Notes under the pieces: generated by a model
The model's input: only the letters and a program-made list of their open reading frames with translations
Databases searched by the model: none
Told to the model about the DNA's origin: nothing
Position numbers and translations under genes: made by a program
In this document: positions 53,163-60,381 of the stretch, one piece after another
How the letters are laid out: each line of letters opens with the position of its first letter
Numbering within the stretch: position 1 is the first letter of the stretch
Origin: an uncultured Roseburia sp.
Lineage (GTDB): Bacteria > Bacillota > Clostridia > Lachnospirales > Lachnospiraceae
Assembly: GCA_934309475.1 (NCBI GenBank)
Contig: CAKRDK010000006.1
Location: forward strand, 44,304-108,303
Length of the DNA: 64,000 nucleotides
Direction: 5' to 3'

Positions 53163-53934
53163 ATGCAATATAGGTTGTAAACAGAAAATACTCTTCGTCT
53201 TTCCCTTTCTGGACACGCATCGGAACCTTTCCGTAAAGCATTCTTCCCTCATCTTTTCCGACACTGACAAATTGCAGGTACTCCGCCGGAAAAGATAAAA
53301 CTGCCCCGTGCTGCTCCATGCTGCGCCAGTCATTTCCATCCCAGTAAGAGAAGCGGTATTCCCCCGGTACGCGCAGCGTGTGAAGAATTACAAATCCCTG
53401 CGTATCCTGCACCTGAAGTGTGCATGGATTCTCGAACCGGTCATTCCAGCCCGACAGGTTGTTTCCATCTTCAAATCTGTCCCGGTAAATCAAAAACGTA
53501 AGCGGCTCCCGTCCATTTTTATACAGTCTGCACAGACGGCTTCCGTCAAAATTCATTCCCTCGTGAAACCCAAGCTTAATCTGTCTTGACTTTCCCTGTT
53601 CCTTTAATTTGGTAAATGTAGCATCCCTGCAATAAGTCGCCATGACAATGGCATCCTCCCTTGCGTCCTCCTGGGACACCCCCGCATTTAAAAGATGCCC
53701 GATTACACCTTCCACTTTATAGCAATACTGCCTTGCCATCCCCTGCCCCATCGCAGTCAGAACCGGTCTTCTCCTGTCACTTCGGTCAAGCATGCCCTCT
53801 TTCTCTAATGCCGCAAATACACGGCTGATGGCATACTTCTCCTCGCCGAGCGTAACGGCAAGGTTCGTCACATTCAGATCCTGTTCCCTCATATTTAGAA
53901 AACACAACAGTACCTTTACTTTTAAAATATTCAT
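53161..53934 (-). CDS. DtxR/MntR-like winged-helix regulator with novel C-terminal domain
   Basis: 257 residues. Residues 1-60 form a winged helix (VTNLAVTLGEEKYAISRVFAALEKEG) and 60-110 resemble the DtxR/MntR dimerisation region (VLTAMGQGMARQYCYKVE...). The His/Glu metal ligands expected there are not apparent. The C-terminal half (about 115-257) is beta-rich with many aromatic and charged residues (FSYWDGNDW) and matches no domain I know. Located just upstream of the heme operon, so it probably controls it. Confidence 0.65.
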   Translation of the reverse strand: MNILKVKVLLCFLNMREQDLNVTNLAVTLGEEKYAISRVFAALEKEGMLDRSDRRRPVLTAMGQGMARQYCYKVEGVIGHLLNAGVSQEDAREDAIVMATYCRDATFTKLKEQGKSRQIKLGFHEGMNFDGSRLCRLYKNGREPLTFLIYRDRFEDGNNLSGWNDRFENPCTLQVQDTQGFVILHTLRVPGEYRFSYWDGNDWRSMEQHGAVLSFPAEYLQFVSVGKDEGRMLYGKVPMRVQKGKDEEYFLFTTYIA

Positions 53935-54008
53935 TCCCTTTTCCTCTGTTCTCCCTCATCTCTTTACCTCTCTCTGATAAGACACTTTTCTAGCGCCCTC
54001 TGCGCGCG

Positions 54009-54039
54009 AAAAAAGGAGTTAGTCAAAGCTAACTCCTTT
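54009..54039 (-). terminator. Terminator of the amidase-deacetylase fusion gene
   Basis: Minus strand 11-bp perfect stem AAAGGAGTTAG/CTAACTCCTTT, 6-nt loop, followed by a T-run. The arms contain GTTAG-N6-CTAAC, the same arrangement as the operator at 53002-53020, and it lies about 75 bp upstream of the DtxR-like regulator. Confidence 0.8.
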
Positions 54040-54098
54040 GAAGAATAACAAAGTAGTGTTTTTCTGTCAAACGCATTTTTTCTCAATAAGCGTTCTGT

Positions 54099-55640
54099 TT
54101 ATTGGAACAATGCAATTTCATATCCATTTTCCCTTGCTTTATCGATAAAGTCTCCTAAGACTGCTGCGTTCGTCTCTGACTCTGCATGTAACAGATAGAT
54201 TGCGCCCGGATGCAGTTTTGTCACCATCTTTTCTAAACTCTCCGCCTGGTTTGGCTGATTGTTGACATCATAGTCTAAATAGGCAAAACTCCAGAACACA
54301 CTCTTATAATTGCAGTTATTCACGATTGCTAACGACTGCTCCGAGAATTTGCCCGCCGGAAAACGAAACAGATTCATCTGGTAATTGAAATTCTCTTTCA
54401 CATACGCATCGTTTTCCATGACCTCATTTTTCTGCTGGTCTAAGCTCTCCGATGGGAGACCGTCCGCCGGATGCGTTACACTGTGATTTCCCACCGTATG
54501 TCCCTCGTCAATCATACGCTGCACCAGTTCCGGCTGTGCTTTGGCATAAGGCTCCGTCACAAAGAAAACTGCCTTTACCTCTTTTTCCTTTAAGGTATCT
54601 AAGATCTTCGTTGTCTGACCGTATTCATATCCCTCGTCAAAGGTCAGATAGATTTTCTGCTCATTCTCCTTAAGAAAATACGCCTGATAAGAACCGTATT
54701 TTTCCTGCGCACTGACCGCATCGGTAGGACGGTTCTGCTCGTCCACACTCTTGCCCATTCCCCAGTTCACACACTCACTGCTTAAGCTTTCCACATTGTC
54801 AATCGGTGTGTTTTCAACTACAGTCGTCTCCGCCGTCTGTGTATCCTCCTGTGTATCTTCCTGCGAAACATTTTCTGTCTCTCCATCATGATACTGCTGA
54901 TAGGAAGCTATGATGGCATCTCCAATCGCCTTCGCATAATCATTCAGATGCTCATCATAAAGGCTGTTGTCCGTGGAACTGTTCATAAATCCGAGTTCTA
55001 CAATGCATGCCGGCATATTCGTGTGGTTGTTCACGTAATAATTAGAACTTTCACTCTGCTGCGTTCCCTTTTTGACTCCACGGTCTTTCTGGATGCCGAC
55101 ACCGGAAAGTCCCTGCATAATTCCCTCTGCTAACGTCATCGTCTCATCATCCGCTGCACTGTATACCCAGGTCTCCACACCGTATCCATCGCCCTTGTTG
55201 CGGTGAAGTGACACAAAATAATCCGCATTCGCATCATTTGCCACCGTGCACCGTTCTTCTAAGGTAAGGAAGACATCCTCGTCCCTTGTCATTACAACGT
55301 TAATCTCCTGCTCCGTCAGGTATGCAGACACTGCCTTGGCAAGATTTAAGTTGTCATCTTTCTCCAGACGACTCCAGAAACTTGAGCCTTCATCCTTGCC
55401 ACCATGTCCAGCATCAATACACACTGTCAGACCGTCGCTGTTCTTCTCCTCCGAAAGCTGCTTCTCCTCGGTGGAAATCATCTCCTCTGCTGCCGTTGTC
55501 TCCACTTCTGTCTTCTGCAGCTTCGTAAGAATCCCCTCTCCAATCTTGATACACCCCAGAACAAGCGATAGCTGTATCATACAATATATAATTGAAATAA
55601 TATTTCTTAACCTTCTTTTCCTTCGTCTCTCCGCGTTCAC
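54099..55640 (-). CDS. CwlD-PdaA fusion: N-acetylmuramoyl-L-alanine amidase plus delta-lactam deacetylase
   Basis: 513 residues from a GTG start (GGAG 6 bp upstream). Basic N-terminus and one transmembrane helix (13-33), then amidase_3 (70-250) with zinc ligands H79, E93, H146 and catalytic E215 (CIVELGFMN). A Gln/Thr/Glu linker leads to a PdaA-type polysaccharide deacetylase (290-513): WGMGKS, YLTFDEGYEYG, H386/H390 (GNHSVTH), R426-FPAG and YLLHAES. In Bacillus, separate CwlD and PdaA act in turn to make muramic delta-lactam in spore cortex. PdaA's TFDN is TFDE here. Outside-facing membrane enzyme. Confidence 0.9.
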   Translation of the reverse strand: MNAERRRKRRLRNIISIIYCMIQLSLVLGCIKIGEGILTKLQKTEVETTAAEEMISTEEKQLSEEKNSDGLTVCIDAGHGGKDEGSSFWSRLEKDDNLNLAKAVSAYLTEQEINVVMTRDEDVFLTLEERCTVANDANADYFVSLHRNKGDGYGVETWVYSAADDETMTLAEGIMQGLSGVGIQKDRGVKKGTQQSESSNYYVNNHTNMPACIVELGFMNSSTDNSLYDEHLNDYAKAIGDAIIASYQQYHDGETENVSQEDTQEDTQTAETTVVENTPIDNVESLSSECVNWGMGKSVDEQNRPTDAVSAQEKYGSYQAYFLKENEQKIYLTFDEGYEYGQTTKILDTLKEKEVKAVFFVTEPYAKAQPELVQRMIDEGHTVGNHSVTHPADGLPSESLDQQKNEVMENDAYVKENFNYQMNLFRFPAGKFSEQSLAIVNNCNYKSVFWSFAYLDYDVNNQPNQAESLEKMVTKLHPGAIYLLHAESETNAAVLGDFIDKARENGYEIALFQ

Positions 55641-55724
55641 TTTTCTCTCCAGTTTTTTATTCTAGAATCAGTATAGCATATCCCCCTTCTTTCGTGTTTT
55701 AATATTTTATTATTTTTTCTCACA

Positions 55725-55753
55725 TTTACAGAATATTTTTCTTGTGATAGGAT
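55725..55753 (+). promoter_or_regulatory. Promoter of the unknown 338-residue protein gene
   Basis: -35 TTTACA (55725-55730), a 17-bp spacer, and -10 TAGGAT (55748-55753), 31 bp before the ATG. Confidence 0.6.
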
Positions 55754-55784
55754 AACAGTATCAAAAAATAAGGAGATTTTAAAA

Positions 55785-56801
55785 ATGAACCAGTGTTATG
55801 ATCAGTTTTTTCCGACAGAATTTCTGATAGATTATCTAGAAAACGGTTCTGAAACAGCACAGGACCGTTTCATCACCTATGTGATGTTCCGTTTTCTTTC
55901 CGCTGCAAGTGACAGTGATACTGCCCTTCCGGCTACATTACATCAGGAACTTTGCTATCCCGTGTCTGCACAGGATTTCGCAAAAATAACAGGCTTTTTA
56001 GCGCAGGACTTTTATTTTTCCCCGTCCTTACGCGAGGGCACTTTCGATGCTTACCTGTTACTGTGCGCCATCCAGATAACAGAGGATATATCCGGAAAAG
56101 GAAGTGTGCTTTTCCATCAGCACTTAACGGAGATTTGTCCGCAGATTGCGTCCACCGATTTCGATGAACCGGAGTTAGATTTTGACAGGCTCATCCAGAC
56201 TGAGGCAGATTTTTTTGCAGCCTTATATCAGGTCTTTACACGCCACCGGATTTCGTTCGATGAACTGCTTCCGAAATTTGCGGCACGCTATTGGGCAGAC
56301 TTACACTTCACCTGTGAGGATTTCGTTTTGTATGATTTCATGAACGAATACTTTGGCTTGAAAAATTGCCTGGTCAATGAATCGTTCCGGGAATTGATTG
56401 ACACGCTTGTAACTGCAACTTTAAACTATAATGATAGTAATATTTCTCTTTTGGCTGTTTCCATGGTGCCGTCTCTTTTAGGCGGTTCTGCATCGCAGTT
56501 TGCCGGCACAAAACGCTTTGGCTCGGTCGCTCTCTGCGACTCCTTCACAGCCGACGAAATCGAAAGCATGCTCACCGAATTATTCCGCTATGCAGCGGCG
56601 TATGAGCTGCGCAACAACCTGTTCGATTTCCATTTAGATGAGGACAAGCTCATCACGTTAGAGAACTGGAAAGAAAAACTTCACTGGCACTATGTACAGT
56701 ATTCAAATGTCTATGAACTTGCCGTTTCCTCGTTCTACACAGCCTGTCTCTCACGCAGATTATTAAAAAAAGAATTTGAAGAACAGCTTCTTCGTCTCTA
56801 A
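55785..56801 (+). CDS. Unknown 338-residue protein
   Basis: Not recognised. Soluble, acidic and mainly helical, rich in Phe, Tyr and Leu, with no signal peptide, membrane segment or catalytic motif that I can identify. It has a good ribosome-binding site (AAGGAG), its own promoter and a strong terminator, so it is a monocistronic gene. Its codon usage looks like that of its neighbours. Confidence 0.75.
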   Translation: MNQCYDQFFPTEFLIDYLENGSETAQDRFITYVMFRFLSAASDSDTALPATLHQELCYPVSAQDFAKITGFLAQDFYFSPSLREGTFDAYLLLCAIQITEDISGKGSVLFHQHLTEICPQIASTDFDEPELDFDRLIQTEADFFAALYQVFTRHRISFDELLPKFAARYWADLHFTCEDFVLYDFMNEYFGLKNCLVNESFRELIDTLVTATLNYNDSNISLLAVSMVPSLLGGSASQFAGTKRFGSVALCDSFTADEIESMLTELFRYAAAYELRNNLFDFHLDEDKLITLENWKEKLHWHYVQYSNVYELAVSSFYTACLSRRLLKKEFEEQLLRL

Positions 56802-56878
56802 AAAAATGCTCCGCGGGATGAACCGATGCACAATACTTTTGCACATCACTCACATCCCTGCGGAGCACTTTTCTTTTT
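56801..56878. terminator. Bidirectional terminator between the unknown gene and pdxT
   Basis: Stem of 14-15 bp (TGCTCCGC.GGGATG at 56807-56820 with 56853-56867, one bulge), T-rich on the plus side and seven T on the minus side, serving both convergent genes. Confidence 0.85.
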
Positions 56879-56897
56879 CCAATATTCAAAACCCTAT

Positions 56898-57455
56898 CTA
56901 TAATGCAAGAAACATCTCATGGATTCTGCTGTCCTCACTAAGTTCCGGATGAAACGCAAACGCTAACTGATTCCGGTAGCGCACACCCACAACTTTTTCT
57001 TTTACCGTGGCAAGCACTTCCACTTTTTCATCCGCTTCCGCCACATAGGGCGCACGTATGAACTCCATCGGAAATGTGCCGATTCCTTTTACCTCTTCTT
57101 CTGTAAAAAAACTGCCCAACTGTCTTCCATATGCATTTCTTTTCACAGTAACCGGAAGTGTCTGAAAATGCTCTCTGTTGTCGTTTTCTATTTTTTCCGC
57201 TAAAAGAATCATACCCGCACAGGTTGCCAGCACAGGCATCCCGGATACAATCATCTCTTTCAGAGGCTCAAACATTCCAAGTTCCCGGATTAATTTCCCC
57301 TGAACCGTACTCTCCCCGCCCGGAAGCACCAACCGGTCAATTTTTTGCTCTAAATCTTCTTTTTCCCTTAATTCGACCACCTGTGCACCAAGCTTTTCCA
57401 ATACTTTTTCATGCTCGATAAATGCGCCCTGAACTGCTAAAACGCCTACCTTCAT
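56898..57455 (-). CDS. pdxT: Pyridoxal 5'-phosphate synthase glutaminase subunit PdxT
   Basis: 185-residue class I glutamine amidotransferase feeding ammonia to PdxS. Motifs: GVLAVQGAFIEHE at the N-terminus, GGEST, the nucleophile Cys in ATCAGMILLA and the HPE of FHPELSED, completing the Cys-His-Glu triad. It starts 12 bp after pdxS. Confidence 0.97.
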   Translation of the reverse strand: MKVGVLAVQGAFIEHEKVLEKLGAQVVELREKEDLEQKIDRLVLPGGESTVQGKLIRELGMFEPLKEMIVSGMPVLATCAGMILLAEKIENDNREHFQTLPVTVKRNAYGRQLGSFFTEEEVKGIGTFPMEFIRAPYVAEADEKVEVLATVKEKVVGVRYRNQLAFAFHPELSEDSRIHEMFLAL

Positions 57456-57467
57456 GCTATCTGCCTC

Positions 57468-58340
57468 CTACTTTCCGCGCTCTGCCATCAATAACTGAAT
57501 CTCGTTCTCATTGATGCCGACCATTGCTTCCCCTAAATCTTCTGAAAGTGCAGCAATCATCTCGGCATCCTGATAGTTTGTGACAGCTTTCACAATCGCA
57601 TTTGCACGTTTCTTCGGGTCTCCTGACTTAAAGATACCGGAGCCGACAAAGACGCCCTCTGCGCCAAGCTGCATCATCAGTGCCGCATCTGCAGGAGTTG
57701 CAACGCCACCTGCCGCAAAATTAACAACCGGAAGTTTTTTATTGTCATGCACATAGCGGACAAGCTCATATGGCACGCAAAGTTCCTTTGCCTCCTGGAA
57801 AAGTTCATCCTCGCGCATTGCTCCTATTTTTGCAATTTCATGATTCATCATTCTCATATGACGGACTGCCTGCACAACATCACCGGTTCCCGGTTCTCCT
57901 TTGGTACGAATCATGGAAGCCCCCTCGTTGATACGACGCAATGCTTCTCCTAAATCCTTCGCGCCACATACGAACGGCACACGGAACTTTGTCTTATCGA
58001 TGTGGTACACATCATCTGCCGGAGACAACACTTCACTTTCGTCAATGTAGTCAATCTCGATTGCCTCTAAAATCTGTGCCTCCACAAAATGACCGATTCT
58101 GCATTTTGCCATAACCGGAATGGATACCGCTTCCTGGATTCCTTTGATCATCTTCGGGTCACTCATACGGGATACCCCTCCGGCTGCACGGATATCTGCC
58201 GGTATTCTCTCTAATGCCATAACGGCACAGGCTCCTGCCTCCTCTGCAATGCGCGCCTGCTCCGGTGTGGTAACATCCATGATAACGCCGCCTTTTAACA
58301 TCTGTGCCAGTTTTTTGTTCAGTTCATACTGCTTTTCCAT
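57468..58340 (-). CDS. pdxS: Pyridoxal 5'-phosphate synthase lyase subunit PdxS
   Basis: 290-residue TIM-barrel synthase making PLP from ribose 5-phosphate, glyceraldehyde 3-phosphate and ammonia. Highly conserved blocks are visible: [13 protein letters not shown], the active-site lysine regions MAKCRIGHF and [13 protein letters not shown], and [19 protein letters not shown]. First gene of pdxST, facing the divergent pdxR. Confidence 0.97.
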   Translation of the reverse strand: MEKQYELNKKLAQMLKGGVIMDVTTPEQARIAEEAGACAVMALERIPADIRAAGGVSRMSDPKMIKGIQEAVSIPVMAKCRIGHFVEAQILEAIEIDYIDESEVLSPADDVYHIDKTKFRVPFVCGAKDLGEALRRINEGASMIRTKGEPGTGDVVQAVRHMRMMNHEIAKIGAMREDELFQEAKELCVPYELVRYVHDNKKLPVVNFAAGGVATPADAALMMQLGAEGVFVGSGIFKSGDPKKRANAIVKAVTNYQDAEMIAALSEDLGEAMVGINENEIQLLMAERGK

Positions 58341-58390
58341 TTTTAACTCACCTTTCTTCGCTCTGTTGCTTTACAACCATGATGGGATTC

Positions 58391-58425
58391 ATTATAATGG
58401 AAATTGACCATAATGAAATAGTCAA
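58391..58425. promoter_or_regulatory. pdxS/pdxR intergenic promoter and PdxR-type operator
   Basis: Minus-strand -10 TATAAT (58396-58391) for pdxS has a poor -35, overlapped by an imperfect inverted repeat of TTGACCAT/ATAGTCAA (58404-58425). This fits activation of pdxST by the divergent MocR-type regulator PdxR. Confidence 0.55.
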
Positions 58426-58468
58426 ATCGAATATAGTCAGTAAGGTCAGAATGAGAGGATTTCCAAAA

Positions 58469-59878
58469 ATGTTAACCTACAGTTTTTCCGATATAGGGTC
58501 AGACAGCCTTTACCACCATCTTTACCAGTGCATCAAAAATGATATTGTCGCCGGCACATTAGAACCCGGCTATAAGCTTCCGTCCAAACGTACTTTTGCC
58601 AAGAATCTCGGTGTGAGCAACATCACGGTGGAAAATGCCTATGCACAGCTTCAGTCCGAGGGTTATATTTATTCCATCCCCAAAAAAGGCTTCTTTGTCA
58701 CCAAGCTTTCCGATATTACTCCAAGCCAACTGGCCCTACAGCCACAAAATCACTCTGACTATTCTTTTATCACGAGTCAGCAGCTCTATCAGGCGGATTT
58801 TGTCAGCAACCAGACGGCACCGGACAATTTTCCGTTCTCAGTATGGGCAAAATTAATCCGCGAAACCATCTCAGAGCGCCAGAAGGAACTGATGCAGACT
58901 TCACCAAGCGGTGGTATCCTAGAGCTCCGCACGTCTATCTGTGAATATCTGAAAGACTTCCGCAACATGCAGGTCGCCCCGGAACAGATTATCATCGGTG
59001 CAGGAACCGAGTATCTCTACGGTCTCCTCATCCAGCTTCTCGGTCATGACAAAATCTATGCGATAGAAAATCCAGGCTACCAGAAAATTGCAAAGATTTA
59101 CAAAAATAATTGTATCTCATTTCATCCCATTCCGGTTCTAGCCGATGGAATCGACCTCGATGCGCTTGAAGCCGTCTGCGCCGATGTGGCACATATCTCG
59201 CCTTCGCATCATTTTCCAACGGGAATCGTAACGCCAATCAGCAAGCGTTACGAACTGCTTGCCTGGGCATCGAGAAAAGGATCCCGCTACATTATCGAAG
59301 ATGATTACGATTCGGAATTCCGTCTTTCCGGAAAGCCAATCCCTACGATGCAGAGTATTGATGCTTCCGAGAAGGTCATCTATATGAATACTTTTACTAA
59401 AAGCCTCTCTTCCACCATCCGCATCAGCTACATGGTGCTTCCTCATCATCTGCTGAATGCCTTTTACCAGAAACTAGGCTTCTACTCCTGCACTGTCTCG
59501 AACTTCGAGCAGTACACCCTTGCACGTTTCCTGTCCGAAAATTATTTTGAAAAACATATCAACCGGATGCGCACCTACTACCGCGGCATCCGCGATGCAC
59601 TTTTGACTGCAATCAAAAAAAGCCCGCTCTCCTCTCTCTGTAACATATCGGAGGAAGACGCCGGACTCCATTTTCTTATGCAGGTTACGACAAACCAGAG
59701 CGATGATGAGCTGATTTTCCATGCCAAAAGCTGCGGTCTGCGCATCTCCTGCCTGTCCCAATACTACTATGACGAGAGTCTTCCGATTCCCGAACATATT
59801 CTGGTCTTAAATTATTCCAATCTGACCATAGACACGGTAAACGATGCCGTTGCTCTGCTCTGTAAGTGTCTTATGTAA
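58469..59878 (+). CDS. pdxR: PdxR-like MocR/GntR transcriptional regulator
   Basis: 469 residues from ATG 58469 (GAGAGGA 9 bp upstream; the longer frame from 58304 runs through pdxS). N-terminal GntR winged helix (LPSKRTFAKNLGVSNITVENAYAQL region) and a C-terminal fold-type I aminotransferase-like domain with the PLP lysine in NTFTKSLSS and IIEDDYDSEFR. Divergent from pdxST, so most likely the PLP-responsive regulator of vitamin B6 synthesis. Confidence 0.88.
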   Translation: MLTYSFSDIGSDSLYHHLYQCIKNDIVAGTLEPGYKLPSKRTFAKNLGVSNITVENAYAQLQSEGYIYSIPKKGFFVTKLSDITPSQLALQPQNHSDYSFITSQQLYQADFVSNQTAPDNFPFSVWAKLIRETISERQKELMQTSPSGGILELRTSICEYLKDFRNMQVAPEQIIIGAGTEYLYGLLIQLLGHDKIYAIENPGYQKIAKIYKNNCISFHPIPVLADGIDLDALEAVCADVAHISPSHHFPTGIVTPISKRYELLAWASRKGSRYIIEDDYDSEFRLSGKPIPTMQSIDASEKVIYMNTFTKSLSSTIRISYMVLPHHLLNAFYQKLGFYSCTVSNFEQYTLARFLSENYFEKHINRMRTYYRGIRDALLTAIKKSPLSSLCNISEEDAGLHFLMQVTTNQSDDELIFHAKSCGLRISCLSQYYYDESLPIPEHILVLNYSNLTIDTVNDAVALLCKCLM

Positions 59879-59881
59879 TCG

Positions 59882-59925
59882 AAAAAAAGCTGTTTTCCCG
59901 CCAACACCTCCGGAAAACAGCTTTC
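59882..59925. terminator. Bidirectional terminator between pdxR and the BlaI-like gene
   Basis: 12-bp perfect stem AAGCTGTTTTCC/GGAAAACAGCTT with a 13-nt loop, seven A on the left (minus-strand T-run) and a T-rich run on the right. Confidence 0.8.
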
Positions 59926-59929
59926 ATTC

Positions 59930-60307
59930 TTATAAGCTATTGATTTTGTCTTTGATTTCTTTTTTCTCTTTGCTGGAAAGCTTTCCATTCTGATATAAAT
60001 CACAAATGAAATCAACCATGTTTCCATCATTCCAGAAATCAACATAATCTTTTAACATGTTCTCGCAGTACTCTGCTTTTTCTACTTTTGGGTGATAGAA
60101 GAAATTTCTACCTTTTCTATACATATCTGTATAGTTTTTCTTTACGAGACGAACAAGGAAAGTAGATACAGTCTGCTGTTTCCACTGTTTTCCATATCTC
60201 TCGTTTACCATCTGTGTAATCTCCTGTACACCGATGTCTGTCTCGCTGTCCCAAATACAACGCATTACAAGTTCTTCACAATCTGATAATGAATATTCAA
60301 TCATCAC
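59930..60307 (-). CDS. BlaI/MecI/CopY family regulator
   Basis: 125-residue penicillinase-repressor-type winged helix (LSDCEELVMRCIWDSE, WKQQTVSTFLVRLVKKN) with a C-terminal dimer region. The partner sensor protease BlaR1/MecR1 and a beta-lactamase are absent from the neighbourhood, so the signal and targets are unknown. It has its own promoter and a strong AGGAGG site. Confidence 0.88.
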   Translation of the reverse strand: MMIEYSLSDCEELVMRCIWDSETDIGVQEITQMVNERYGKQWKQQTVSTFLVRLVKKNYTDMYRKGRNFFYHPKVEKAEYCENMLKDYVDFWNDGNMVDFICDLYQNGKLSSKEKKEIKDKINSL

Positions 60308-60346
60308 AAATCCTCCTAATTATTTAAAAATGACTACTTTTGTACG

Positions 60347-60375
60347 AGTATAACACTTCCGGGTTCATTTTTCAA
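60347..60375 (-). promoter_or_regulatory. Promoter of the BlaI-like gene
   Basis: Minus strand: -35 TTGAAA (60375-60370), a 17-bp spacer, and -10 TATACT (60352-60347). TAC-AAAA-GTA just downstream is a candidate autoregulatory site. Confidence 0.65.
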
Positions 60376-60381
60376 GTACAT

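Noticed and set aside
58304..58468. N-terminal extension of PdxR
   Set aside because: Runs antisense through the pdxS start and the intergenic operator; the ATG at 58469 has a proper ribosome-binding site.
60308..60381. Possible frameshifted remainder of a GH31 catalytic domain after helD
   Set aside because: Only a promoter region and the BlaI-like gene follow; no barrel sequence is present in any frame, so the fusion ends at its stop codon.
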